From the NCBI GenBank assembly GCA_009772895.1, contig WOUP01000003.1, forward strand, positions 62,001-126,000: 64,000 nt of DNA, written 5' to 3'. Below the pieces are notes generated by a model, which made no database searches, was not told the DNA's origin, and saw nothing but the letters and a program-made list of their open reading frames with translations. The translations under genes and the position numbers were made by a program. Position 1 is the first letter of the stretch. Each line of letters opens with the position of its first letter. Of the stretch, positions 42,008-51,025 are shown piece by piece. Origin of the DNA: Puniceicoccaceae bacterium 5H. GTDB taxonomy: Bacteria > Verrucomicrobiota > Verrucomicrobiia > Opitutales > Oceanipulchritudinaceae.

Positions 42008-44269
42008 CTAAACGTGCATCTCTTCGGAGGGCGGCGTCTTGCGGTGGGTATTTTCGACTTCGCGCGTGCCTTCCTCGTTCCCCGACATGTAGTAGTTCTT
42101 GTAACTCTTGTCGTAGTAGTAGTGGGAGTAGTAGTAGCCCGCTACGTTGGTATTGATGTTGTTCAGGATGGCACCGAATACCGGCACATTGGATTCGCGC
42201 AGGCGGCGAATGTTGATGCTGGCGGTCTTGCGCTTCACCATCTTGAAGCGGATCACGTAGAGCACGCCGTCGGCTTGCGGCACCACGTTCAAGGCGTCGG
42301 AGACCGGCGCGAGCGGCGGGCAGTCGATGATCACCTTGTCGTAGCGCATGCGCAGTTCGTGCATCAGGTTCTCGAAGCGCTGGCTGCTCAGGGCTTGCGT
42401 CGGGCTCTTGCTGCGACCGCCGGAGACCAGCACGTCGAGGCCAGGCATGTAATCGTGGATGATCAGGCCATCGAGGTCGTCGTTGCCGTTGATATAGTCG
42501 ATCACGCCCTTGTGCTCGGAAAGGTCGAGGGACTTGGCCACGTTCGGCATCCGCAAGTCGCAGTCGACCACGAGGGTGCGTTCGCCGTGGATGGCGAAAG
42601 TGATCGCGAGGTTGGTCGAGGCAAAGGACTTACCTTCGGAGGAGACCGTGGAGGTCGTGACGATGACCTTCGCGTTTTTGCTCTCTTCGTGCAGCTTGAG
42701 CGTCGAATGGATGGAGCGGAAGGCTTCCACCGTCGGGCGGTCGAGATTGTCCGCCACGATGCGCGCCTTTTCGAGGGCATCGATGCGGGAAATGCGGGGA
42801 ATGAGGCCGATCAACGGCAGGCCGAGCGAGCTTTCGATGTCGTAGGCCGTCTTCACCTTGTCGTCCATCACCGCGAGCAATACCACCAGACCGACACCGA
42901 GCACGCCACCGAGCACGAGGCCGAGCAGCATGTTGAACGGCACATTGGGGCTGACGGGGCGACGCGGCAGACCGGCACGCTCAAGGATGCGCGCATTGGG
43001 CGTTTCGACGCGATTGGCGACGGTCGCCTGCTGCAGACGACTTTGATACACGTCGTACATCTGCTTGCTGATCTGTAAGTCGTTGACCAACGCGTTGTAT
43101 TCTGGGCGCAGGCGGTCGAGCTCGATGATCTCCTGCTCCATTGTGGCCAGGCGCTGCTTGGCGCTCTCCAGGTTGTCTTTCGCGTTTTCGTAATCTTTCT
43201 TCAGGCGTCCGGCGGCTTCGGTGGCCGCTTTCTGGAGTTCCTGCTGGGTCTCCTGCAGCGTCTGGCGGGCCGCGATCATCTTCGGGTGCTTGTCGCGGAA
43301 GCGTTCCTGCAGGCCGGCGAGCCCGATTTTGGCTTCTGACAGGCGCTGAAGCAGGGACGGAATGTTGGAGCTGGTCGCGATGAAATTGAGGTCGAGCAAC
43401 GAACCCCCACTCTCCTGCACCTGCTGAACCTGATTCCAGCGGGTGGAGAGGCGATCAAAGATCTGTTGGGCTTCGATCTTCTGGTTGTTGAGGCTCGTCA
43501 GTTGCTCTCGTGCAATGTTCTGGCGCTCGTCGACGGAGATCGTGCCGTTCTTCTGTTTGAAATCGGCCAGGCGGCGTTCGATGTCCTTGATGCGTTCCGA
43601 CTGCTTGGCCGCTTCGTCGCGCAGGCCTTCCGTGGCACGCAGGTTGCCCTCGATCGCCTTGGTGCGGTTAAAGTCGATGAACTCTTCGGCAAAGAGGTTG
43701 GAGACTTCCTGTGCGACCTGCGGGTTGGGGTGCGTGAAGGCCACGTTGACGATGCGGGAGCTGCGCTCCGGGACGACCGAGCGGTTGCGGGCCAGGATGC
43801 TCGGGACTTCGGGCGCGCCGCTCAGGGTCGACTCCAACTCGTCTTCGTAGGGTTGGATCAAGCGCTGCTTGGTCGGGCCCTTGATGCGGTCGGCCACGCG
43901 GTTGATGATCTCGGAGGACTGCAGGACCTTGACCTGGGTGTTGTAGTCTTCGCTGGAGCGCATGTCGAGGTCGACGACGTCCTTGAATGGCAACACTTCG
44001 TCCGGCGAGCGCAGGAGCTCGATGGCGGCCATGGCCCGGTATTGCCGCGGGGAGCTGAAAGTGAATACGGCCATCGCGATGAACACGACGATGACGCTGA
44101 TGATCAGCCACCAGATGCGCTCACGCAGCATCAGGAAGTAATCCTTGAGTGTGCGGGAAGGGGATACGGCTGCTTCCGCATAGCCACCGTAGCCATCACC
44201 GTAGTAATAGCCGCCGTAGTAGCCGCCTCCGCCATAACCGTAGCCGTAGCCTTTGCCTTCTTTACTCAT
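42008..44269 (-). CDS. Polysaccharide co-polymerase with bacterial tyrosine kinase domain (Wzc-like)
   Basis: 753 residues. It controls chain length and export of exopolysaccharide and phosphorylates its own tyrosines. TM1 lies at about 50-70 (WWLIISVIVVFIAMAVFTF), a long periplasmic coiled-coil domain follows, TM2 at about 450-475 (NMLLGLVLGGVLGVGLVVLL), then the BY-kinase with Walker A TSTVSSEGKSFASTNLA, Walker A' TLVVDCDLRMPNV and Walker B VIIDCPPLAPVSD. The C-terminus carries a Tyr cluster (VAGYYYSHYYYDKSYKNYY), the usual autophosphorylation site. The N-terminus is odd: a Gly/Tyr-rich stretch (GYGYGYGGGGYYGGYYYGDG) before TM1. It lies downstream of the export gene on the same strand. Confidence 0.95.
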   Translation of the reverse strand: MSKEGKGYGYGYGGGGYYGGYYYGDGYGGYAEAAVSPSRTLKDYFLMLRERIWWLIISVIVVFIAMAVFTFSSPRQYRAMAAIELLRSPDEVLPFKDVVDLDMRSSEDYNTQVKVLQSSEIINRVADRIKGPTKQRLIQPYEDELESTLSGAPEVPSILARNRSVVPERSSRIVNVAFTHPNPQVAQEVSNLFAEEFIDFNRTKAIEGNLRATEGLRDEAAKQSERIKDIERRLADFKQKNGTISVDERQNIAREQLTSLNNQKIEAQQIFDRLSTRWNQVQQVQESGGSLLDLNFIATSSNIPSLLQRLSEAKIGLAGLQERFRDKHPKMIAARQTLQETQQELQKAATEAAGRLKKDYENAKDNLESAKQRLATMEQEIIELDRLRPEYNALVNDLQISKQMYDVYQSRLQQATVANRVETPNARILERAGLPRRPVSPNVPFNMLLGLVLGGVLGVGLVVLLAVMDDKVKTAYDIESSLGLPLIGLIPRISRIDALEKARIVADNLDRPTVEAFRSIHSTLKLHEESKNAKVIVTTSTVSSEGKSFASTNLAITFAIHGERTLVVDCDLRMPNVAKSLDLSEHKGVIDYINGNDDLDGLIIHDYMPGLDVLVSGGRSKSPTQALSSQRFENLMHELRMRYDKVIIDCPPLAPVSDALNVVPQADGVLYVIRFKMVKRKTASINIRRLRESNVPVFGAILNNINTNVAGYYYSHYYYDKSYKNYYMSGNEEGTREVENTHRKTPPSEEMHV

Positions 44270-44316
44270 GAGATAAAGCCTGTGAGAGAGTTGGAATCAG
44301 GTGATCTGGCAGTGTC

Positions 44317-45000
44317 TTACCAGACTTTCTCCGGGACTTCCACGACATCCCCATCCTTTAGGGGATAATCCCGAGCGGTGAGCTGCCGGGCGTCGACGAC
44401 GATCTCCGTCGTATTACCGTTGTCGTCCTTCCGATAGATGGTCACGTTCTTCTGGTCTGCCATGCGGTCGTTGCTCCAGCCACCCGCCTGCGCGATGGCC
44501 TCGATCAGATACATGGGCTCTTCCGACGGGAAGGGCACCTTGCCCTGCCGGTTGACCTTGCCGATGACGGTGACCACACGCGACGCATAGGAGACGACCT
44601 TGAGGTCGATCTGCGGGTTCACGTAGTAGTCTTCATTGTAAGGCTTGTAGATGTGCTGGCGGATCTCGTCGATCGTCATGCCTTCGACGTCGACCTGACC
44701 GAGGTAGGGGAGGGAGACGGTGCCGTCTCCGCCTACGCGCACCTGGTGGGCGAACTGGAGATCGTCCGCGACGAACAGGCGGACCGTCAATTCGTCCAGG
44801 GGCTTGATCTTGTAAGTGCTGGAAACTACGAAACCGCCGCTTTGGCCGGAGTTGCCGCCACCGGTATCACCGTAGTTGCCGGGATTGGACGGTGATACGG
44901 AGTTTGAAAAGCCGCCGCTGTCTTGAGCGAAAAGAACAGTGGGCGATACGATCGCAAGGATCGCAGCCAAGGCGACTAACGTAAGTTTAGAGAACATCAT
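44317..45000 (-). CDS. Polysaccharide export protein, Wza/KpsD type
   Basis: 227 residues. A signal peptide covers about 1-26 (LVALAAILAIVSPTVLFAQ). The polysaccharide export domain YKIKPLDELTVRLFVADDLQ is followed by SLPYLGQVDVEGMTIDEIRQ. A SLBB domain comes next (YASRVVTVIGKVNRQGKVPF, ending KDGDVVEVPEKVW). Gly/Ser/Asn-rich linker residues follow the signal. There is no Cys lipobox at the cleavage site, so it may lack the lipid anchor of Wza. It is 47 bases upstream of the kinase gene and forms one unit with it. Confidence 0.92.
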   Translation of the reverse strand: MMFSKLTLVALAAILAIVSPTVLFAQDSGGFSNSVSPSNPGNYGDTGGGNSGQSGGFVVSSTYKIKPLDELTVRLFVADDLQFAHQVRVGGDGTVSLPYLGQVDVEGMTIDEIRQHIYKPYNEDYYVNPQIDLKVVSYASRVVTVIGKVNRQGKVPFPSEEPMYLIEAIAQAGGWSNDRMADQKNVTIYRKDDNGNTTEIVVDARQLTARDYPLKDGDVVEVPEKVW

Positions 45001-45040
45001 GAGCCAATAGGTGCTTAAGCTCGTATTTTTCTGGCGAGCA

Positions 45041-45075
45041 AAAAAGAAGGTCAACACCCAAAGTGTGACCTTCTT
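45041..45075 (-). terminator. Rho-independent terminator of the outer-membrane barrel gene
   Basis: AAGAAGGTCA (45044-45053) pairs with TGACCTTCTT (45066-45075). On the minus strand it is followed by T-rich sequence. It separates the barrel gene from the export gene. Confidence 0.85.
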
Positions 45076-45106
45076 TTAAGAGAAATGTGAAATTTGTGCA
45101 GCGCTT

Positions 45107-46339
45107 CTAGTAACGAAGCGTAGCCGAGACCGAGATCTGGTTGGAATCGTAATCGCGCGAGTAAAGACCCTTACCGTCGGTCAGGTCGAAGTTGTAATTC
45201 GCGCCGAAAGTCCAGAAGTCGTTCGGGTTGTAACGATAGCCGATGTTGGCGTAGACGTTTTCCTGCTCGCGATCGTAGTCCTCGTAGTCGCTCCACACGT
45301 AGGTAGCGCCACCGATGAGGCGGTGCATCGTGTTGATGCGGTAGCTACCGGCGAGGCCGACGCGGGTGTCGGTGATGGTGGAGCTCGAGATCCGCTCACC
45401 GTCCACGATCACCGGGCTGGAGGCGTTGCGGAAGTCGCGGGAGGCGTTGAGTGATACCGAAGCCTGCGGGCTGACCTCGTAGGAGAGGCCGGCGTTGAGG
45501 GAGACGTTGTCCACATCGTCGCTGTTGTCCGCGTTGCGGAACTGGTAACCGATGTCGGCCGTGCCGCTCAGCTTGGGGGAAAAGAGTTCACCTTCGACAC
45601 CCACATTGAAGTAGTGGTCGTCGTAGCTGTTGTCCGCGCTGCCCAAGGTCTCCGTATTACGGAAGCGATAACCGGCGGTGAGGTTGGTCAGCGGGCGCAG
45701 CTGGTAGAGGAACGTCAGGGGAACGGAAACACTGTTCGACCCGTTGAGGTAGTTGCTGCGGCCGGTGAAAATACGGCGGTTCCACTGGGCGCCACCGCGG
45801 AAGGACGTCCGCGTACTGTACTTGTACGTGCCGATGGCGCGGGCCTGGGTGCGCTCCTGTTGGACGAGCCGGCCGCGGTAGGCGAGGTCCACGAGGTCGC
45901 TTGGGTTGACGTCGACCAGCTCGGTGCTGTTCGAGGCCACTTCGCGCCAGCTGGCGGACATGACGACGTTGGTCACGCCGGAGTTGTATTTGCCGTTAAA
46001 GGCAAAATTGGCCAACTCGTTGTCCAGACCGTCGTTTTCTTCCTTGCCGTAGCGGAAGATGTCGACGCCGGCGGTCACCTGGCTGGTGAGCGAACCGGTG
46101 TCGGTCAGCTGCAGCTCGAGGCCCGGGGAGAAAACAAAAGCGTAGTCTTCGTTGGCTTCGTCGTCGAAGGCGACATTGTCGTCCAGACGGTAGATGTTAT
46201 CCTGCCACATCACGCGGGCACGGCCGGTCACGAAGAGGGCGGCATCGTCGCCCAGCGAAGCGAGGGGCGCGGCTTGCGCGCTGGCCAGGATTCCCAAAAG
46301 AGAAAGGCAGATAAACGAATTTTGGTTGAGCGACTTCAT
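45107..46339 (-). CDS. Outer-membrane beta-barrel protein of the exopolysaccharide locus
   Basis: 410 residues. Signal peptide MKSLNQNSFICLSLLGILAS, cleaved near AQAAP. The rest is a series of amphipathic strands with alternating aromatic and polar residues (ARVMWQDNIYRLDDNVAFDD, NLTAGYRFRNTETLG, DFWTFGANYNFDL), ending with VSATLRY, an outer-membrane targeting end. Barrels of this kind accompany Wza-like proteins in exosortase-linked polysaccharide loci. It lies directly upstream of the export and kinase genes but has its own terminator. It may take part in polysaccharide passage across the outer membrane (inference). Confidence 0.85.
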   Translation of the reverse strand: MKSLNQNSFICLSLLGILASAQAAPLASLGDDAALFVTGRARVMWQDNIYRLDDNVAFDDEANEDYAFVFSPGLELQLTDTGSLTSQVTAGVDIFRYGKEENDGLDNELANFAFNGKYNSGVTNVVMSASWREVASNSTELVDVNPSDLVDLAYRGRLVQQERTQARAIGTYKYSTRTSFRGGAQWNRRIFTGRSNYLNGSNSVSVPLTFLYQLRPLTNLTAGYRFRNTETLGSADNSYDDHYFNVGVEGELFSPKLSGTADIGYQFRNADNSDDVDNVSLNAGLSYEVSPQASVSLNASRDFRNASSPVIVDGERISSSTITDTRVGLAGSYRINTMHRLIGGATYVWSDYEDYDREQENVYANIGYRYNPNDFWTFGANYNFDLTDGKGLYSRDYDSNQISVSATLRY

Positions 46340-46577
46340 TTAACCTGAGGATTGTAGTTTGTAAGATGCAAGAGAGGTTCACCGAAGTGACTGGCCTACA
46401 ACAAAGTGATCCTGGGTTTTTTGGCAATTACTTTTTTAAGATAGCCATAGCGGGGGTGGCCCCTCTTTATCTCCATTTTACCGCTGTTTTACAAGCCATG
46501 CCCGTGGGCGTCTCCAATTCCGTTGACTTTGCACCGGGTCGGCGCAGCTTCATGGGGCGATTAGGTCTACTCTCGCT

Positions 46578-48320
46578 ATGAACTCCGAAAAATCACAAAA
46601 AATCTGGCTGGGCTTCGCTGAAAAGCGGCCTGTAGGCAACGGCCGGGTGAAGATCAACCTTTTCTGGGGCCGCATCCTCATCGTATCGTTTGTCTTGATG
46701 ATCATCGGGTATCTCGCTCTCACCGGAGGCATTTACCTGTTGCTGAAGGAGAAGCGGGGCTATGCGCGCGTGACGTACGCCGACACGTTGCTCCTGCCGA
46801 TCAAACAGAAGGAGATCAAGCGCGAGCAGGGCCTGTATCAAATCGAACGCGGGCAGGAGATCGCCGAGTCTGCGAAGGATTCGCAGGACCTGCTGCAGGC
46901 CGAACGGTGGATCCGGCAGGGGCTGTCGCGTGCACCCGACCAGATCGAAGGGCGGCCTTTCCTCGCCCGGATGTTCATGCTGCGCCAGCAGCCCAATTAC
47001 GCGCTGCAGACTTATGAGGACGGGCTGCCGTATGCGGGGCGCGACCTCGACTTTTTGCGCGGCTACCTGCAAGTCCTTTTCGTCACGAAGCACGAGGCGA
47101 GGGCGCTGGAAGTGGTGCAGGAGTATTTGCCGGCCCAACCGGACAAGTCGGACAAGCTGAACACCCTGCTGGCGGTCGCCGGCATGCGCGCGGCGGTCGA
47201 GGTCGGGGAGTTTCAGCAGGCGCACCAATGGTACCGGGATTACGGTCTGGACGCCAACCCGGAGGCCGTCCTGCTCGCCGCGACCGCGCTCGAGCGGGTG
47301 GGGCGGACGGATGACGCGATCGATTTGCTCAAGAGCTTTGTCGACCGCTATGATCGACCCCAGTTTGCAGAGGTCATGGATGCTGCGCGCAAGATGCTGA
47401 TGACGCTCTACCAGCGCCAGGAGCGCTATGGTGATGCGGCCGAGGTGGGTTTCAAGCGCTCGATCGTCTTATCCGAAGATCCGCAGCCGAGCATCGATTT
47501 GCTCAAGGTGTATGATGCCCAGGGGCGTGAACAGGATGTGCAGCGGGTGGTGGAAAACCTGCTGCGCCAGTTCGGCGACGATGCAAAGGCCGTGGCGGCC
47601 CTCTGCAATTTTGCGACGGATACGGGGCGTCTGGATCTGGTGCGCCGTATCTATGAGACGGCGATCGAAAAGAACCTGGAGCTGGCGTCGTTCAGCCTGA
47701 TGTTTATCGAGGCACACGTGACGTCCGGTCAGTTTGCCAGCGGCCTGGCCTACATCGACGACCTGGTGCGCGAAAATCCCGACTGGCTGGAGCGTCAGGA
47801 GTCGGTCATCAGTGGCCTGCGGGCGATCGCTCACTACGGCCTCAACGATGAGAAAATGGGCGATCTCTACCTCACCGAATTCCTTTCCTCGGCTCGGGTG
47901 CGGGCCGGCTTGCTGCGCAACGTCGCCGCCCGCTTCGAAGACGTCGGTCGGCCGGACCTGGCGCGCCGGGTGTTGCTCGACGCCCTGGAGCGGGAGCCGC
48001 GCGACGAGCAGATCCTGACCAAGCTGGTCGACCTCGAGCTCGAGTTGGGAGAGTCCCGCACGATCACCGAGCACGTGGGCAGCCTGATGGACCTCGTGCG
48101 CCCGCGCCTGGAAAAGCTCGAGACGTTTTACCACGGCCTGAACAGCGACCGTTTCATCTTCGCCCCGGATCGCGAGCAGCGGCTCGAAGCGCTGGCCTCC
48201 GCCATCGAACAGGCCGAGACGGGCAATCTGGATTACTCGCTGCGGCCTTTGGACGTGATTCAGCAGGAGCGGCAGATGCAGGCAGCGGCCCCGCAGTCCG
48301 AGCCGGTAGCCGCCAACTAG
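46578..48320 (+). CDS. Membrane-anchored TPR protein of the exopolysaccharide locus
   Basis: 580 residues. A short cytoplasmic N-terminus, one TM at about 33-57 (ILIVSFVLMIIGYLALTGGI), then a periplasmic domain of TPR-like helical repeats from about 95 to 530 (DLLQAERWIRQGLSRAPDQI, then MFMLRQQPNYALQTYEDGLP and many more). No catalytic motif. It is divergent from the barrel gene across 238 bases, so the two probably share a control region. A scaffold role in polysaccharide assembly or secretion is inferred from position only. Confidence 0.8.
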   Translation: MNSEKSQKIWLGFAEKRPVGNGRVKINLFWGRILIVSFVLMIIGYLALTGGIYLLLKEKRGYARVTYADTLLLPIKQKEIKREQGLYQIERGQEIAESAKDSQDLLQAERWIRQGLSRAPDQIEGRPFLARMFMLRQQPNYALQTYEDGLPYAGRDLDFLRGYLQVLFVTKHEARALEVVQEYLPAQPDKSDKLNTLLAVAGMRAAVEVGEFQQAHQWYRDYGLDANPEAVLLAATALERVGRTDDAIDLLKSFVDRYDRPQFAEVMDAARKMLMTLYQRQERYGDAAEVGFKRSIVLSEDPQPSIDLLKVYDAQGREQDVQRVVENLLRQFGDDAKAVAALCNFATDTGRLDLVRRIYETAIEKNLELASFSLMFIEAHVTSGQFASGLAYIDDLVRENPDWLERQESVISGLRAIAHYGLNDEKMGDLYLTEFLSSARVRAGLLRNVAARFEDVGRPDLARRVLLDALEREPRDEQILTKLVDLELELGESRTITEHVGSLMDLVRPRLEKLETFYHGLNSDRFIFAPDREQRLEALASAIEQAETGNLDYSLRPLDVIQQERQMQAAAPQSEPVAAN

Positions 48321-48331
48321 CCCCCCGGGGC

Positions 48332-49684
48332 TTAAGCGTCGCGACCGTCTTTTTCGACGTCTTCTTCAGTGTCCGGAGAAGGCGTTTCTTTTTCCTCCTC
48401 CAGCTCGTCTTCGGGGATGGCGCGGACTTCGGCTTCGATCACGCGCTTGTCGTCGACCGCCGTGACGCGCACCGCCAAGCCTTCCACGACCAGCTCCTCG
48501 CCCTCTTCCGGGATGCGGCCCAGCTCACTGGTAATCAGGCCGCCGAGCGTCGAGACCTCGTCGTTTTCCACGTCCACGCCCAGGCGTTCGGAAAGCTCGT
48601 GCAAGGGCGTGAGGCCCGAGACGACGGCTTCCCCTTCCTGGGTGTCGCGGATCAGGAGTTCCTCTTCGGTGTCGAATTCGTCGCGGATATCACCCACCAG
48701 CTGTTCGAGCACGCGTTCGAGCGTCAGGACGCCCTCCGTGCCGCGAAACTCGTCGATCACGAGCGCCATGTGCACGTTGTGGCTCAGCAGCTGGGTCAGC
48801 GCCTCCTCCAGCGGCGTGTCGGCGTCGATGCGGATGATCTCACGCTTGATCTTGCGCAGATCCACCCGGTTCATTTCGCCCTCGTAGCGGAAGATATCCT
48901 TGATGTGGATGAGGCCGATGCAGCGATCGAGATCGCCCTCGCAGAGCGGGAAGCGGGTATGGCCGCTCTCGCGGGCCATTTGGAGGTTTTCCTGCAGGCT
49001 GAGGTAGGAGTCGAAATACTTCACCTGGTGGCGCGGCAGCAACACGTCGCTCACCTCCAGCTCGCGCATCTGCAGCGCGTTCTTGAGGATCGTCTGGGCC
49101 ACGACGGACATGTCGGGCGCTTCCTTGCCCAGCAGCTCGATCTGCTCCTCGTAGTCAAGGGCTTCGAGTTCTCCGACTTCGCGGCCCCCCCCGATCCCGT
49201 TGACCGCCCGGCTGATGGGGGCGAGCAGGGACAGAAACGGCTTGCACAGAATGGTGAGCAGGCGGACCAGCAGGGAGGTCCAGCGCAGGGTGTTCGCGGG
49301 AGACTGCAGGCCCAGGGAGCGCGGGAAGTGCTCGATCGCGACGAATTGTACGCCCAGCAGGAGTAGCGCGCAGACCACCATGAGCATGCCCGGCAGCGGG
49401 GCCGGCGCCTCGACGGCGTTGCGGATCGCGAACAGCACGCCCCACAAGAGCAGCCAGTAGCCGATCCAGCAGAGCCCGCCGGTGAGGCGGATCACGCGCA
49501 GCGTGCGCGTCGGGTGATCCAGCAACCAGGCAACCGCCTTGCGCTCGCGCAGATAATCGAGCAGGTCGGGGTTGAAGTGGCTGAAGCGCACTTTGACGAG
49601 GGCAGCCTCGCAGGCGACCACGGCCCCGTGCAGGGCCACGACCGCCAGTGCGCCTAGCGCTTGAAACAAAAGCAGGATGCTCAC
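48332..49684 (-). CDS. CNNM/CBS-domain transporter-associated protein (hemolysin C-like)
   Basis: 450 residues. An N-terminal CNNM (DUF21) membrane domain with about four TMs (1-150), then two CBS domains (about 205-335: VSDVLLPRHQVKYFDSYLSL and IHIKDIFRYEG) and a CorC/HlyC C-terminal domain (about 345-430: VSGLTPLHELSERLG, TLGGLITSELGRIPEEGEEL). Members are linked to magnesium or cobalt transport and to cell envelope integrity. The start is GTG. A long acidic tail (EDELEEEKETPSPDTEEDVE) is unusual. It ends 12 bases from the convergent TPR gene. Confidence 0.9.
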   Translation of the reverse strand: MSILLLFQALGALAVVALHGAVVACEAALVKVRFSHFNPDLLDYLRERKAVAWLLDHPTRTLRVIRLTGGLCWIGYWLLLWGVLFAIRNAVEAPAPLPGMLMVVCALLLLGVQFVAIEHFPRSLGLQSPANTLRWTSLLVRLLTILCKPFLSLLAPISRAVNGIGGGREVGELEALDYEEQIELLGKEAPDMSVVAQTILKNALQMRELEVSDVLLPRHQVKYFDSYLSLQENLQMARESGHTRFPLCEGDLDRCIGLIHIKDIFRYEGEMNRVDLRKIKREIIRIDADTPLEEALTQLLSHNVHMALVIDEFRGTEGVLTLERVLEQLVGDIRDEFDTEEELLIRDTQEGEAVVSGLTPLHELSERLGVDVENDEVSTLGGLITSELGRIPEEGEELVVEGLAVRVTAVDDKRVIEAEVRAIPEDELEEEKETPSPDTEEDVEKDGRDA

Positions 49685-49720
49685 GCGTGATTTCGGTCCG
49701 GCCTCGGGACGTCTTCCTCC

Positions 49721-50815
49721 TTAGCGGTTCAAGAACGCGTCCAGGCTCTGGAGCAGGCGTGCGTTTTGCGGCTCCGTGCCCACGGAAACCCGTAGGTGCT
49801 GCGGAAGGCCATAGCCGGCAACGGGACGCACGATGACCCCTTGACGCTGCAACGCGTCGTAGGCTTCTTCAGCCTGGGGCACCTGGACGAGGATGAAGTT
49901 GGCTGCGCTGGGCACGGCTTCGAGGCCCAGCTTGGCAAAGCCTGCTCCGAGCTGTTGCAGCCCGGCGGCGTTGGTGGCGCGACTCTTGGCCACCCACTCG
50001 GTATCGGCCAGGGCGGCGCGTGCCGCCTGCTGGGCCAGAGTGCTGGTGTTGAAAGGCGGGCGCACGCTGTTGAGCTGGGCCGCCAGTTCCGGATCGCTGT
50101 AGCCGTAGCCGATGCGCAGGCCGGCCAGGCCGTAGATCTTGGAGAACGTGCGGGTGCAGATGACCTTGCGACCCTCGTGGATCAGCGGGCGCAGGTCCGG
50201 CGCCGGATCCTGGTACTCGGCGTAGGCCTCGTCATATACAAAGATCACGTGGTCGGGCAGCGAGCGGGCAAACGCCAACACCTCGGCTTCGGGCAAGATC
50301 GTGCCGGTGGGATTGTTGGGGTTGGGCAGGTAGACGAGGCGCGTGCGCTCCGTCACCGCCGCCCGCATGGCATCGAGGTCGTGCTTGTAATCCGGCATGG
50401 GCACGCGCACGGGCGTACCGCCGGCCCGGATGGTGGAGATCAGGTAGCTGACGAAGGCCTGTTCGCCCATCACCGCCTCGGTCTCCGGGCCCATGAACAG
50501 GCTGGCGAGCAGGTAGAAAATCTCGTTGGAACCCGCGCCGATGGTGAAGCATTCCTCGGGCAGGCCCAAGCGCTCCGACAGGTCGCCACAGAGAAAATGG
50601 GCGCTGTTCTCGGGATAGAGCCAGGCCTCCTTCAGGCTGTTGCGGGCAGCATCCAGGGCGCGGGGGGATGCGCCCAACGGGTTTTCGTTGGAGGCCAGCT
50701 TGATGACCGCTTCGGGTTGCAGCCCAAATTCCTGGGCCACCAACTCGATCGGCCGGCCAGGCTGGTAGATGGGTAGGCGCTGAATCTGCGGCTGCAGCAA
50801 CGCAGTGTAGCTCAT
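49721..50815 (-). CDS. hisC: Histidinol-phosphate aminotransferase
   Basis: 364 residues, PLP enzyme of fold type I. It transaminates imidazole acetol phosphate in histidine synthesis. IKLASNENPLGASPRAL at the N-terminus, YLPNPNNPTGTILPEAEV and the PLP Lys in TRTFSKIYGLAGLRIGYG fit HisC. The start at 50815 (MSYTALLQPQIQRL) is chosen; 151 further in-frame codons upstream overlap the divergent ligase gene and are rejected. No other his gene is nearby. Some HisC-like enzymes act on tyrosine or phenylalanine precursors instead. Confidence 0.92.
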   Translation of the reverse strand: MSYTALLQPQIQRLPIYQPGRPIELVAQEFGLQPEAVIKLASNENPLGASPRALDAARNSLKEAWLYPENSAHFLCGDLSERLGLPEECFTIGAGSNEIFYLLASLFMGPETEAVMGEQAFVSYLISTIRAGGTPVRVPMPDYKHDLDAMRAAVTERTRLVYLPNPNNPTGTILPEAEVLAFARSLPDHVIFVYDEAYAEYQDPAPDLRPLIHEGRKVICTRTFSKIYGLAGLRIGYGYSDPELAAQLNSVRPPFNTSTLAQQAARAALADTEWVAKSRATNAAGLQQLGAGFAKLGLEAVPSAANFILVQVPQAEEAYDALQRQGVIVRPVAGYGLPQHLRVSVGTEPQNARLLQSLDAFLNR

Positions 50816-51025
50816 AGGCTGCCGATGCTTCAGATTACGCCGCACGCTGCAACGGCAAAGCGTACGCAACGTAAAATCTCTTCGGCCCGGATGCGCAAGT
50901 CGCACCGATAATGGCGCAATGAGGGTGTACTGGCCTGACGGTTGCTGTTCACCGCGGCCGCTCTCGGCGAGGATTCCCCTTGCGGAGCTACGGCATCTTC
51001 CTAGACCATTTGGTGTAACGCGTGC

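Noticed and set aside
42100-42150. GTAGTAGTAG simple repeat
   Set aside because: It encodes the C-terminal Tyr cluster of the kinase on the minus strand; not a separate repeat element.
48316-48335. Possible terminator between the TPR and CNNM genes (AGCCCC/GGGGCT)
   Set aside because: The loop would have only two bases and no T run follows on either strand.
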